A stretch of DNA of 64,000 bases, from NCBI GenBank assembly GCA_035530655.1, contig DATKUK010000017.1, positions 124,001 through 188,000 of the forward strand. The letters are read 5' to 3'. The position numbers and the translations under genes are program-made. Below are positions 17,404 to 27,208 of the stretch, one piece after another. The notes beneath the pieces are model-generated. The model did no database searches. It was given only the letters and a program-made list of their open reading frames with translations, and was not told the origin of the DNA. The first letter of the stretch is position 1. Each line of letters begins with the position of its first letter. This DNA is from DATKUK01 sp035530655. Its GTDB lineage: Bacteria > Planctomycetota > Phycisphaerae > UBA1845 > DATKUK01.

Positions 17404-18468
17404 CTACGTCTCGTTGAACCAGACGTCGATGTGCCGCTCTGGATCGTAGGGCTTGCCGACGATATCAGGTCGACCGTTGCCCGTCAGGTCACCCACCTTG
17501 GCCTCGTGCGTCGGGATGCCGTGCTGGATGACGACTTCCTCGAATTTCCCGCCGCCCAGGTTGCGGTAGATCATCATCTTGGGGTCGGGGTTCTTGCCCA
17601 GGCCCATTTCGGCGACGAAGATGTCGGGGCGACCATCGCCGTTGAAATCGGCGATCTCGAGGCTGTGCGGGTGGAAGAGGTCGTCGCGCAGGATGCGTGG
17701 GCGCCAGTCGGGCGGCGCGCACCACGCGAGTCGCCCGGGGTGACTTTCTCCCTCACACAGGACGATTTCGAGGCGGCCATCGCCGTCGAGGTCGGCCACC
17801 GCCACGCGGCTCTTGACGAAGTCCGACGCAAAGGATTCCGCCCGCCAGAGCCCGCCGGCGCCAGTGGGTCGGAGGATGTTCGGCCCGGCGAGCACCTCGA
17901 TTTGGCCGTCACCGTCGATGTCCACGATCCGTAGACCCTCCACATCGACCATCCCCTCGGCCATCAGGTGAGAGCACTCCCTCGGCCAGGGCGAAACGCG
18001 AGGGTCGGGTGGAATGTCGTAGTACAACAGCACGCCGCTCTTCTGTGAGAGCATGACGATCTCGGGCTCGCCGTCACCGTCGACATCGCCGACGGCCTGA
18101 TCGTGATATTTCTCGAACCGATCCTCGATCACGCGGGTGGGCCACGGCTGGGTGGGGTCGGGAGGGTTCTCAAACCAGAACACGTGCCGACCGTCGAGCT
18201 GTTGGCCGGCCACCACGTCCAGTCGGCCGTTGCCGGTGATGTCCACGACGACACCGCCGGCCTCCAGGTTCGGCGCCGATGCCATATCGTGCCGCCGCCA
18301 CGAGGGGTTCTCATACCAGAACAGGGTCACCTCGCCGGACTTGCCGCCGATGATGATGTCGTTTCGCCCGTTGCCGTTCACGTCGGCGATCAGCGTGATG
18401 TCGTGCAGGCAGCCGGGCGGATCGGCGTCGATGACTTCATGTCTGAACTTCAGGCTCGTGGCGGGCAT
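17404..18468 (-). CDS. FG-GAP/VCBS repeat protein (beta-propeller)
   Basis: This is 354 residues made of repeated Ca-binding units of the type D-x-x-G-D/N-G-x-x-D/E-I: ADVNGNGRNDIIIGG, VDITGNGRLDVVAG, GDVDGDGEPEIVML, VDIDGDGQIEVLAG, ADLDGDGRLEIVL, ADFNGDGRPDIFVA and GDLTGNGRPDIVG. Such repeats form a seven-bladed propeller like the integrin alpha head. GGAGG at seven bases before the Met at 18468 fixes the start, and no signal peptide follows it. That is odd for a family usually exported. An alternative upstream start at 18561 does not add a signal peptide either. Confidence 0.85.
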   Translation of the reverse strand: MPATSLKFRHEVIDADPPGCLHDITLIADVNGNGRNDIIIGGKSGEVTLFWYENPSWRRHDMASAPNLEAGGVVVDITGNGRLDVVAGQQLDGRHVFWFENPPDPTQPWPTRVIEDRFEKYHDQAVGDVDGDGEPEIVMLSQKSGVLLYYDIPPDPRVSPWPRECSHLMAEGMVDVEGLRIVDIDGDGQIEVLAGPNILRPTGAGGLWRAESFASDFVKSRVAVADLDGDGRLEIVLCEGESHPGRLAWCAPPDWRPRILRDDLFHPHSLEIADFNGDGRPDIFVAEMGLGKNPDPKMMIYRNLGGGKFEEVVIQHGIPTHEAKVGDLTGNGRPDIVGKPYDPERHIDVWFNET

Positions 18469-18960
18469 GTCTTGGCCTCCGGTCGGTTTTTGCGGATTGC
18501 GCCGCCAGCGGCACGTTGGCAGGCTACAGCGCCGAATGAGTGTAGCCAGCCGCACCGTCACCGCAACAGCCCCTTGTATAAGCTCACATCAGCCAGATCG
18601 TCGCTTGCCAGGTTGGTGTGTGTAGGGGTTGGACCAGAAGGGGCGCGGCACCACGGCTAGCCTCGTCACACGTCGCACCGTTCAAGCATTACGGCTTGGG
18701 CCGAAGAACACCGCCAAGGTATTCCCTTACACGACGAAGTCCGCAGTGGTAACTCTGCGGCTGCCGTTAACGTCGTGGGGCAAGTCGCCGCGCTCGCCAC
18801 AACGCGTCCACAGCATGCTGGTATCTTGAGCTTGGACGATGCCATTCCCATCCGCGCCGCCTCGACGCGTGCACACATCCGAGGGGGGGGTACTCTCCGT
18901 TTCAAACGCAGGACGACGACGAATCGGGTCACCGTCTCAGGCCATGTCAGCCCTTCGACG
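18469..18960. other. Intergenic region with a possible dockerin-like remnant
   Basis: There is no intact gene. On the reverse strand a short frame ending at 18727 contains two EF-hand-like segments (ADGNGIVQAQD and DVNGSRRVTTADFVV) spaced about 20 residues apart and then a stop, which recalls a decayed type I dockerin. There is no start codon with a ribosome binding site. A poly-G run is at 18882-18890. Confidence 0.3.
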
Positions 18961-20244
18961 TCAATCGGTCTGACTGTCCGACGCCCCGTCCGCCGCCTCG
19001 GTCTCTTGCGCGCCCTTCTGGGAGGCTTGCCCTGTGTCGACCAGCCTCTTGCCAGCCAGCACCGCCTGCAGCTGCTCGACGAGCTTCTTCTTGAAGCCTG
19101 GGTAGTATCCCACGTGCACCGCTTGGACGACCCCCTGTGCATCGACGAGCACTGTCTGCGGAATGCCGCTTACCTTGTAGCGATCCGCGACGGTCGCGTC
19201 ACCATCCAGGGCGACCGTCAGTTCGAGCTTCTGCTCGGCGAGGAACTTGCGAATCTTCTCTGGCTTCTCGCGCAGATTCACCGCATAGACCAGCAGGCCC
19301 TTGTCACCGTACTGCTTGGCCAGATAGGTCAGCGCCGGCAGGCCTTTGCGGCAAGGTCCGCACCACGTCGCCCAAAAGTCGAGTATCACGACCTTGCCTT
19401 TAAGCTTCGCCAAGTCAAGCGTCCCGCCCGCCAGCAGCGGCAGCTTGAACTCCGGGGCCGGCTTGCCCAGAAGCTCATCGGCGGGATTCGGCTCGTCGTC
19501 CCCCTCGAAGAACGAATCGACCTTCACAGCGTCCTCCGGAGCGACGAACGTAAAGGCTGCAGCCGGTAAGTCGCGATCGATGCCCCAACCATCAAACGTG
19601 GCGGTCACGCCCCCTTCGTAGCCGTGGTCAGACCACATCTTCGTCAGATCGAAGCTCAGTTTGCGGATCACCGCCTGCTCACCCGCCTGGACCCAGATGT
19701 CCCACTCCATGTCGTCCTGGCCGCCATGCACTCGGCTGCAAGAATCGCCGTCAATCTCCTCGAGACCCAGGTAGCGAGTTTCTCGAACGCCCTCCATTAG
19801 GTCTGTATAGGGATCCGAGGCCACCAACGTATGCAGCACCCACCCTGCACCCACCTTGTCGTATAGGTATAGCTCGCTGATCGTTCTTGGCGCCGCCTCG
19901 ATCGTATAGGTGCCCGACCAGTAGGTGTAGAGACCCTTCCCGTCACAGACCAGTGTCGCGCCCCGGCCGTTCGTGACCGACGCAGCAAACCGATTCGGTC
20001 GCTCCATCCCCACGCGATAGCTCACAGCCTCCTCGTCGCTGTCGCTCTGCGACTTGTAGGCAAAGACAAGGTCGACGTCGACACGGAAACTCTTGCAGCG
20101 GATCAACTGCTCGGACATACTCCGCAGCACCTTGTCGGCTTTGGGATCGACCGTAGGTGCCGATGCCGTTACAGGCTTGGTTTGGGCGATTACCGAACCC
20201 GACAGCACCGCCACCAAAGCTGACACGCTCATCCATAGTTTCAT
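18961..20244 (-). CDS. Exported DUF2092-like protein fused to a TlpA-type thioredoxin
   Basis: This is 427 residues. A signal peptide (MKLWMSVSALVAVLSGSVIAQ) precedes a region of about 210 residues like DUF2092/LolA-type lipid-binding proteins (MSEQLIRCKSFRVDVDLVF, YRVGMERPNRFA). A thioredoxin fold then follows with active site WCGPC at 294-298 (VVILDFWATWCGPCRKGLP) and the cis-Pro loop SGIPQTVLVD. It is probably a periplasmic thiol-disulfide oxidoreductase carrying its own substrate- or lipid-binding domain. The start at 20244 has GGGGAG upstream; the frame extends to 20427 without support. The C-terminal tail is acidic. Confidence 0.8.
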   Translation of the reverse strand: MKLWMSVSALVAVLSGSVIAQTKPVTASAPTVDPKADKVLRSMSEQLIRCKSFRVDVDLVFAYKSQSDSDEEAVSYRVGMERPNRFAASVTNGRGATLVCDGKGLYTYWSGTYTIEAAPRTISELYLYDKVGAGWVLHTLVASDPYTDLMEGVRETRYLGLEEIDGDSCSRVHGGQDDMEWDIWVQAGEQAVIRKLSFDLTKMWSDHGYEGGVTATFDGWGIDRDLPAAAFTFVAPEDAVKVDSFFEGDDEPNPADELLGKPAPEFKLPLLAGGTLDLAKLKGKVVILDFWATWCGPCRKGLPALTYLAKQYGDKGLLVYAVNLREKPEKIRKFLAEQKLELTVALDGDATVADRYKVSGIPQTVLVDAQGVVQAVHVGYYPGFKKKLVEQLQAVLAGKRLVDTGQASQKGAQETEAADGASDSQTD

Positions 20245-20570
20245 ACTTGTTGCTCCCCTAACCCGCGATTCCCCGGATGGCCTCCCGCTCACCACCGCCG
20301 TGGGCCTTTCGCGCAAGTCTAGCACGATCTGCGAGATCGACAAGCACTTCCTCTGCTCGGCTGAGGGAGGACACGGCCATCGCCGGACCATGATGCCGTC
20401 CAAGAAGGCCCGCCTAAAGGCGTTCATGGTCGATCCGGGCAGGCCAGGCGCGTCAGAGAACTGGACGCGCCGCTCGCGGGCAGCGAGAATGCCCCCCTTA
20501 CTGCCGGTGAGGGTACTGGAGCCGTCACGGCAAGCGTGAGTCCAACAGCTCTTTCATAGGAACAAGGCAT
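20245..20570. other. Divergent intergenic region
   Basis: This region separates the leftward thioredoxin-fusion gene from the rightward oxidoreductase fusion. On the reverse strand TTGTCG (20343-20338), a 16-bp spacer and TAGACT (20321-20316) could be a promoter for the leftward gene. The forward promoter is not obvious. No gene is seen. Confidence 0.35.
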
Positions 20571-22574
20571 ATGGCAGCGAAACTCAGATGGGGTCTTCTG
20601 GCGACGGGCAGTATCGCACACACGTTCGCAAAAGGTCTGGCCGGCTCCAAGACGGGAGTCCTGACGGCCGTGGGCAGCCGCAGCCGGCAAGGGGCTGACA
20701 AGTTCGGCGAGGAATTCGGCGTATCCCGCCGCCACGCGAGCTACCAGGCCCTGCTCAACGACGATCAGGTCGACGCGGTGTATATCTCGACGCCGCACCC
20801 CATGCACGCCGAGTGGGCAATCAAGGCAGCCGAGGCCGGCAAGCACATCCTCTGCGAGAAGCCCATCGCCCTCAATCACGCCGAGGCGATGGCCGTGGTC
20901 GAAGCAGCCTGTCGGCACGACGTGTTTCTGATGGAAGCGTTCATGTACCGCTGCCATCCGCAGACGGCCAGGTTGGCCGAGCTTCTGCGAGACGGCACGA
21001 TTGGCGAAGTCCGGCTCATTCAGGCGACCTTCAGCTTCCAGGCCGGGTTCAACCCCGACAGCAGACTGTTCGCCAACTCGCTGGGCGGCGGAGGCATCCT
21101 CGATGTGGGGTGCTACTGCACGTCAATGGTTCGGCTGGTCGCCGGCGTGGCGGCCAGCAAGGACTTCGCCGAGCCGGTGGAGGTGAAGGGCACCACCGTG
21201 ATCGGACCGACCAGCCGTGTGGACGAGTATGCGGTAGCGTCGATGAAGTTCCCAGGCGGCATCCTGGCCAGCCTGGCTACCGGCGTGAACCTGAATTCGG
21301 ACAGCGTCGTGCGCATCTTCGGATCGGAAGGTCACATCTACATCCCCTCGCCGTGGATTCCAGCCCGGCAAGGCGGTCAAACCAAGATCATGGTCGCTCG
21401 CCACGACGAGCCCAAACGGCGCGAGATCGCCGTCGATTCGCCGGCGGGCCTGTATACCATCGAAGCCGATACCGTCGCCCGACACATCGACGCCAGGCAG
21501 GCCCCCTCCCCGGCGATGACCTGGGACGACACGTTGGGCAACATGAAGACGCTCGATATGTGGCGCGAAGCCATCGGTATGGTCTACGACGCCGAGAAGC
21601 CCGAAGCACAGACGCAGACGGTACACAAGCGGCCCCTCGCACCACGCAAGGACCACAACATGAAGTACGGACGCGTGCCGGGCGTGGAGGTGCCCATCTC
21701 GCGGCTGATCATGGGCTGCGACAACCAGAGAACCATGCCGCATGCGGCGGTGATGTTCGACGATTTCATCGAGCGAGGCGGCTCGTGTTTCGACACGGCT
21801 CACATCTACGCCGGCGGCACTTGCGAGAGACTGCTGGGTCAGTGGATTGTTAACCGCAACATCCGCAGCAAGGTCGCCATCATCGGCAAGGGAGCCCATA
21901 CGCCCAACTGCTTCCCGGAGGCGGTGACCCGGCAACTGAGCGAGACCCTCGAGCGTCTGCAAACCAACTACGTCGATGTCTATTTGCTCCATCGCGACAA
22001 CCCGGACGTGCCGGCCGGGGAATTCGTCGACGTGCTGAACGAGCACAAGAAAGCGGGCCGCATCCGCGCGTTCGGAGGGTCAAACTGGACGATGGAACGG
22101 CTGGATGCCGCCAACGCCTACGCCGATTCGAAGGGTCTGACAGGCTTCACAGTTGTCAGCAACAACTTCAGCCTTGCTCGGATGGTCGAGCCGCCCTGGG
22201 ACGGATGCCTTGCCTCGTCGGACAAGACGTGGCGCGACTGGTTGGCGCGGACGCAGATGACGCTTATGTCCTGGTCGAGTCAGGCGCAGGGCTTCTTCGC
22301 CGGAAGGGCCGATCCCGACAATCTGTCCGACCCCGGACTGGTCCGATGCTGGTACTGCGAAGACAACTTCGGGCGCCTCCAGCGGGCCGTCGAGCTGGCG
22401 AAAGACCGAGGCGTGCTCCCGATCAACATCGCGCTGGCCTACGTGCTCTGCCAGCCGTTCCCTACGTTTGCCCTGATCGGGCCTCGGGCGCTGTCGGAAA
22501 CCCGAACATCGGTCCCGGCAATGGATGTGGAGTTGACGCCGGACGAGCTGCGCTGGCTGAACCTTGAAGCGTAG
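20571..22574 (+). CDS. Gfo/Idh/MocA oxidoreductase fused to an aldo/keto reductase
   Basis: This is 667 residues with two enzymes in one chain. Residues 1 to about 340 are a Gfo/Idh/MocA dehydrogenase (LRWGLLATGSIAHTFAKGL nucleotide loop, CEKPIALN catalytic Lys, GGGGILDVGCYC). Residues about 364-667 are an aldo/keto reductase with the tetrad Asp and Tyr in CFDTAHIYAGG, Lys in KVAIIGKG and His in YLLHRDN. The two NAD(P)-linked activities probably act in sequence on one sugar. An internal ATG at 21661 marks the AKR start, but the frame is continuous. The adjacent genes also look sugar-related. Confidence 0.85.
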   Translation: MAAKLRWGLLATGSIAHTFAKGLAGSKTGVLTAVGSRSRQGADKFGEEFGVSRRHASYQALLNDDQVDAVYISTPHPMHAEWAIKAAEAGKHILCEKPIALNHAEAMAVVEAACRHDVFLMEAFMYRCHPQTARLAELLRDGTIGEVRLIQATFSFQAGFNPDSRLFANSLGGGGILDVGCYCTSMVRLVAGVAASKDFAEPVEVKGTTVIGPTSRVDEYAVASMKFPGGILASLATGVNLNSDSVVRIFGSEGHIYIPSPWIPARQGGQTKIMVARHDEPKRREIAVDSPAGLYTIEADTVARHIDARQAPSPAMTWDDTLGNMKTLDMWREAIGMVYDAEKPEAQTQTVHKRPLAPRKDHNMKYGRVPGVEVPISRLIMGCDNQRTMPHAAVMFDDFIERGGSCFDTAHIYAGGTCERLLGQWIVNRNIRSKVAIIGKGAHTPNCFPEAVTRQLSETLERLQTNYVDVYLLHRDNPDVPAGEFVDVLNEHKKAGRIRAFGGSNWTMERLDAANAYADSKGLTGFTVVSNNFSLARMVEPPWDGCLASSDKTWRDWLARTQMTLMSWSSQAQGFFAGRADPDNLSDPGLVRCWYCEDNFGRLQRAVELAKDRGVLPINIALAYVLCQPFPTFALIGPRALSETRTSVPAMDVELTPDELRWLNLEA

Positions 22575-22659
22575 GCGAAAGCCGCAGTCGTTCATGCGGG
22601 CGCTCACGCGCGATCGCCCGTCATATGTTACGCCGGCCAATTGAAGGCCACCGAGCGAG

Positions 22660-23748
22660 TCAATCCAACTCGCTGATCTGGCGCTGGGCGGCAGCCAGCC
22701 AGGACGCGTCGATCGTCACGCCCCAGCCGGGCCCGTCGGGAACGGCCACCACACCGTCGCGCACCTCGGGAAGCGGTGCATACAGACCGCCGAAGCCCGA
22801 CGGCTCGATCGAAAACTCCAGGAAAGGCCCGGCGTTGGGGATAGCGGCCAGCATGTGCAGCGTGAAGACCGTAACCAGCGAGAGATTGGCCGAGTGCGGC
22901 GTGCACGGCAGGTTGGCTTCGGCCGCCATGGCTGCCACGCGCAACGCCCGGGTCAGACCGCCCACGTAGCACACGTCGGGCTGAACGATATCGACCGCAC
23001 GCATCGCTATCATGCGCTGGAACTGTGCGAGGCAAACGTCCTGCTCGCCGCCGGCTACCGGCACGTCGAGCGCCGCGGCTACCTCGGCGGTCCATTCGAG
23101 GTGCCAGTATGGGCACGGCTCCTCGAAGTGACAGACGCCGTACTGTTCGAGCACGCGGCCGACCTCGATCGCCCTCTTCGGCGTGTAGCAGCTATTGGCG
23201 TCGACGTGCATAGCCACATCCTCGCCGACCGCGTTGCGGACCGTTGGAATCAGCGTCTCGGTGCGGCCAGGCCACTCGTCCTGATCGTGCCCGGTGCGCT
23301 TGCCGATCCTCAACTTGCAGGCCCGGAAGCCATGGGTCTCGATCAACCGGCACATCCGCTCGGCTTCGTCCTCGGGCGTGATGTCCCGCCGCATGCTCGA
23401 GGCGTATGCGGCGATGTGCCCGGGGCGGCCGCCCAGCAATTCGCACACACTCTTGCCGGCCAGCTTGCCGCGGAGATCCCATAGCGCCGTGTCGACACCA
23501 CCGAGGGCCCGACATACGTACGATCCAGGAAACTTGTACTCCTCCTCGATGCAGGTATCGACCAGTCCGTCCAGATCCGACGCGTCGGCCCCCAGTGCGT
23601 GCGGGGCAATCTGCCGGTGCAAGACGGCGGCTGAGATGTCCGCGTTGCGCGGTGCGATCTGGCCGAAGCCCTGCGCCCCGTCATCGGTGGTCACGCGGAC
23701 GATGCTGATCGGCTCCTGTGTGAACGTTTCGATGCTCTGGATTTTCAT
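22660..23748 (-). CDS. Mandelate racemase/muconate lactonizing enzyme family protein (sugar acid dehydratase-like)
   Basis: This 362-residue enolase-superfamily enzyme has Lys145/Lys150 in CKLRIGK, metal ligands Asp183 (HVDANSCY), Glu209 (CHFEEPCPYW) and Glu235 (AGGEQD), and His285 in CTPHSANLS. This set suits abstraction of an alpha proton from a sugar acid, most likely an acid sugar dehydratase, but substrate is not readable. The start at 23748 follows AAGGAGCTGCTC; the frame extends far upstream without support. It is divergent from the heparinase-like gene 185 bp away, so both may serve polyuronate use. Confidence 0.87.
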   Translation of the reverse strand: MKIQSIETFTQEPISIVRVTTDDGAQGFGQIAPRNADISAAVLHRQIAPHALGADASDLDGLVDTCIEEEYKFPGSYVCRALGGVDTALWDLRGKLAGKSVCELLGGRPGHIAAYASSMRRDITPEDEAERMCRLIETHGFRACKLRIGKRTGHDQDEWPGRTETLIPTVRNAVGEDVAMHVDANSCYTPKRAIEVGRVLEQYGVCHFEEPCPYWHLEWTAEVAAALDVPVAGGEQDVCLAQFQRMIAMRAVDIVQPDVCYVGGLTRALRVAAMAAEANLPCTPHSANLSLVTVFTLHMLAAIPNAGPFLEFSIEPSGFGGLYAPLPEVRDGVVAVPDGPGWGVTIDASWLAAAQRQISELD

Positions 23749-23933
23749 GAGCAGCTCCTTACGCCGGTGATGGGTTCTGCCTTTCCTGGACCCCTCTCGC
23801 CTGGGCAGTCCGACGGATCCTCGCCTCGTCTGGCCGCTGCCCGTTACATCGTGTACTGTGGCGAGGCGGTCTCGGCAAGGCGGCCATCGGTCGCCGCCAG
23901 GCACGGCGGGTGTGGGGGCGGAAGGAAAGACGT

Positions 23934-26198
23934 ATGTACTTGGTGTCGCGTTTGGCAGTAGCCTCTTCGATAGCAGTGATAAGCGCCCTGGCCTGCAAGG
24001 CCGCCTGGGGGGCCACGGCCCCTTCTGAGCAGCCGTCAGCCACCTCAGAACCAGCCCGGATCGCACCGGCTCACCCCTTTCTTTTCTTTGACAGATCGCA
24101 GACGCGCGAGTTGGCCTTGCGAAAGGACGCCGACCCTTTGCTGACGGCATGCTGGGAGAAACTCACCAGCCGGGCGACCGCCCCGGACGACCTGGAACGT
24201 TGGACCGGTCAACTCGAGGCCCGTGCTCTGCTCTGGCAGCTTCAGGGCGACGAGGAGATGGCGTCGGGCGCCATTCGACTGATGCTCCAGGTGCTGGAAA
24301 AGGAAGACCCGGTGGCGTTCTACAAGCGGGCCGACTTTCACCATCAGGCCAGGCCGCTACGCGCGCTGGCGCTGGCGTGGGATTGGCTGTATGGGAAACT
24401 GACCGCCCAGCAACGCACCGAGATGCTGCTGGCGCTGGAAGCGTGGTGTGGTGCGGCCTACGAATACACGAACCAACAGTGGTGGCGCGAGGCGTCGTAC
24501 AACGTCGGCGCCATCCCGGTTAGCGGGATCGGGTTGCTGGCGACGGCGATCCGGCCCGACTCGACCGACCCGAGGACCGAAACGTGGTACGCCGAAGCGG
24601 TGCGCCGGATCGGTCAGAACTTCTTTCCTTTGAGCTGGAAGGAATCGGGCATCTGCTGGGAGGGCCCCAACTACGCCATCGTCGGCTTGCGGTACGCCGC
24701 GCAGTTCGCCGAGGCGTTGCGACGCAGCGGCGGCCCCGACCTGCTGGACGGCTCGGGAGCCCTGCGAGCAATGCAGTACCAGATGTATCAGTGGATGCCG
24801 CAAGGCGGCTGCGCCCCCATCGGTGATAACACCAACTACGGCCGACGAACGTTTGCAGCTGAGTACCTCCTCTGCATGCAACGAAGCCATGATGCGGCGG
24901 GCCTGTGGACCTGGCGCACATACACCGACGACCGGCGGCTGGACTCGCTCATTACGTTTCTGTGGTACCCGCTGGAGCTGACCCCCGTCAGCCCGCTGGA
25001 GGCGAATCTGCCTGCGTCGCACTACTTCGAGGTCACACCCAACCGGGCGGGCTACGTGTTCAGCCGTTCGCGGTGGGAAGATCCCAACGCCGCATTCTTT
25101 GCCTTCGTAACACGCTTCGAAAAGTGCAACCACCAGCACTATGACATGAACTCGTTTCTGCTGGGCGGCTTCGGAACACTGTTTGCCACGCATGCGGACC
25201 TGTACCCGTATGGCCACCTCAATCATGGCGTCGACTTCGAGCACAACATGGTCGTGGTCGACGGCGGTGGATGGCCCGCCCACGACAATCAGCATTCCTG
25301 CGGCGACGACAACTCGACGTTAGGGGTCCTTGTGGGGCTGGCGCTCGGCGAGTTCGCCGACTACGTCCGCGGCGACGCCAAGTGGTCGTACCGCGACAAC
25401 ACGATACTAAATGACAATCCCGCGATCCGGGCGGAGCGAGCGTGTCTTTTCGTCAAGCAGGGCCCGACGCCCTACCTGCTCGCCGTCGACGACCTGCAAT
25501 ACTCGCACGATCCGCATCGCTACGACTGGCACTGGCATTCGCCCGACCTGCCGATCGACGGCTCGGGGACGCTCGAAGACCCGCTGCTCATCACGGCCGA
25601 GAAGGCCGTTTGCGCCATCCGTTTCGTAACGCCCCGCCAACCTGCAATCACCATCGAACCGGCCGAGTCGGGACAAAGGCGTTACCGAGACAAGCTCAAA
25701 CGCATCGCCGCAACGCAGAACGATATTCGGGTTCGCTATGCGGCGGTGGCGACACTTGCCGCCTCGGCGGACGGGCAAGCGCGCGTTCACGACCTTGATT
25801 TGCAGTGTGCCAATCCGACGGCCGGCGCGGTGCGAGTCGAGCTGCCGGACGGATCGGTGGACTATGTCGTCTGGCAGTCCGAGGAGCATCACATGCAGTT
25901 GGGCTCGCCGCTGACGGCTGGGCCGCTTCAGACCGACGGGCTGCTGGCGATGGTCCGCGTCCAGGACGGACAAGTCGTCGGTTACGTACTGGGTGAGGGG
26001 ACGCACCTGCGCTGGCAAGACCGGCCTCTGGTCGGCAGCGAAGCGTCCGTCTGCGTCAGCGCCGGACGCGACGGAGTCAGGGTGTTCGGCCGCCGTCGCG
26101 CCCGCGAAGGCCTGCCGCCGATCGAACCGATCGGTGTGCAGGCGTGGCGGCCGGGGGCTTCGCAAGCACCCGTTGGGCACGCCCCGGGATCGCGTTAG
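23934..26198 (+). CDS. Heparinase II/III-like polysaccharide lyase
   Basis: This is a 754-residue exported protein. A signal peptide (MYLVSRLAVASSIAVISALA) is followed by an alpha/alpha toroid domain (about 50-370, with LALAWDWLYGKLT and SYNVGAIPVSGIGLLA) and a beta-sandwich domain with the heparinase II/III signature NHQHYDMNSFLLGGFG, where the His and the Asp/Asn pattern is kept. Such enzymes beta-eliminate uronic-acid-containing polysaccharides in the periplasm or outside. GGAAGG precedes the ATG at 23934. Its divergent neighbour is an enolase-superfamily sugar-acid enzyme. Confidence 0.8.
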   Translation: MYLVSRLAVASSIAVISALACKAAWGATAPSEQPSATSEPARIAPAHPFLFFDRSQTRELALRKDADPLLTACWEKLTSRATAPDDLERWTGQLEARALLWQLQGDEEMASGAIRLMLQVLEKEDPVAFYKRADFHHQARPLRALALAWDWLYGKLTAQQRTEMLLALEAWCGAAYEYTNQQWWREASYNVGAIPVSGIGLLATAIRPDSTDPRTETWYAEAVRRIGQNFFPLSWKESGICWEGPNYAIVGLRYAAQFAEALRRSGGPDLLDGSGALRAMQYQMYQWMPQGGCAPIGDNTNYGRRTFAAEYLLCMQRSHDAAGLWTWRTYTDDRRLDSLITFLWYPLELTPVSPLEANLPASHYFEVTPNRAGYVFSRSRWEDPNAAFFAFVTRFEKCNHQHYDMNSFLLGGFGTLFATHADLYPYGHLNHGVDFEHNMVVVDGGGWPAHDNQHSCGDDNSTLGVLVGLALGEFADYVRGDAKWSYRDNTILNDNPAIRAERACLFVKQGPTPYLLAVDDLQYSHDPHRYDWHWHSPDLPIDGSGTLEDPLLITAEKAVCAIRFVTPRQPAITIEPAESGQRRYRDKLKRIAATQNDIRVRYAAVATLAASADGQARVHDLDLQCANPTAGAVRVELPDGSVDYVVWQSEEHHMQLGSPLTAGPLQTDGLLAMVRVQDGQVVGYVLGEGTHLRWQDRPLVGSEASVCVSAGRDGVRVFGRRRAREGLPPIEPIGVQAWRPGASQAPVGHAPGSR

Positions 26199-26214
26199 GC
26201 GGTCAAATCGACCG

Positions 26215-26243
26215 TTGACGCCCGGCGGCGCGTCCGCTATCCT
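26215..26243 (+). promoter_or_regulatory. Sigma-70-type promoter of the etfB-etfA-acd operon
   Basis: TTGACG (26215-26220), a 17-bp spacer and TATCCT (26238-26243) lie 50 bp before the etfB start, just after the heparinase-like gene stops. Confidence 0.55.
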
Positions 26244-26293
26244 GCCCGGTTCAACTGAGGTTACTTCCCAGTCGCTTAGTTGAGGTCGCTGTA

Positions 26294-27208
26294 ATGGGTT
26301 ACCGTTGCGTGGTACTCGCCAAACAGGTTCCGGACACGAAGAAGGTCACCGGCAAGGCCATGAAAGACGACGGCACGGTGAACCGCGCCGCCCTGCCGGC
26401 CATCTTCAACCCCGAGGATCTCAACGCCCTGGAGGCCGCCCTGGAGATCCGGGATACCTACGGGGGTGAGGTGATCCTCATGACCATGAGCATCCCGCGC
26501 GCGGCCGAGATCCTGCGTGAGGGTCTCTACCGCGGGGTCGACCGGGCGATTCTGATCACCGACCGCAAGGCCGCCGGGTCCGACACGCTGGCCACGGGCT
26601 ACATTCTGTCCTGTGCGGTGCGGAAGCTGGGTAATTTCGACCTGGTCTTCTGCGGTCGCCAGGCCATCGACGGCGACACGGCCCAGGTGGGCCCGCAGCT
26701 TGCCGAGAAGCTCGGGATCACGCAGGTGACCTACTTCGAGAAGCTCGAATCGCTCGGAAACGGGAAAGCCCGCATCCGCCGCAACGTGGGCCACGGCTGG
26801 GAGCTGGTGGAAGGCGATCTGCCGCTGCTCGTAACGGTCACGTCGGAGGCCAACACGCCCCGCCCGCCGGCCGCACGACGCCTGATGAAGCACAAATCGG
26901 CGATGGCCCCGTCCGAGGTGCAGCAACAAGTCGCCGCTGAGATGGAGGGTCAGGCGCCTGAGAAGATCGAAAAGGAAGTGGCTGCCCAATGCAACGCGTT
27001 GAAGCGGCGCGGACTGTTGGTCGAGCAGTGGAGTCTCGACGGGCTCGACGTCGACGAACAGTGGATCGGTCTGTCCGGCTCACCCACCAAGGTGCATCGC
27101 ATCCAGAGCGTTGTGCTGACCGGAGGCGAGTACAAGAACGTGTCGCCGACCGAAGAGGGCGTTCGAGACCTCGTACATGAACTCATTGAAGACCACACCA
27201 TCGGGTGA
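26294..27208 (+). CDS. etfB: Electron transfer flavoprotein beta subunit
   Basis: This is a 304-residue FixA/EtfB protein. Family motifs are VVLAKQVPDTKKV, the NPEDLNALEAAL stretch, and DLVFCGRQAIDGDTAQVGPQLAE, which contributes the AMP/FAD site, plus LLVTVTSEANTPRPP. At 304 residues it is longer than the 250-260 of mitochondrial type ETF and has a charged insertion at about 200-245. GAGG precedes the start. It overlaps etfA by one base and forms an operon with an acyl-CoA dehydrogenase. Confidence 0.93.
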   Translation: MGYRCVVLAKQVPDTKKVTGKAMKDDGTVNRAALPAIFNPEDLNALEAALEIRDTYGGEVILMTMSIPRAAEILREGLYRGVDRAILITDRKAAGSDTLATGYILSCAVRKLGNFDLVFCGRQAIDGDTAQVGPQLAEKLGITQVTYFEKLESLGNGKARIRRNVGHGWELVEGDLPLLVTVTSEANTPRPPAARRLMKHKSAMAPSEVQQQVAAEMEGQAPEKIEKEVAAQCNALKRRGLLVEQWSLDGLDVDEQWIGLSGSPTKVHRIQSVVLTGGEYKNVSPTEEGVRDLVHELIEDHTIG

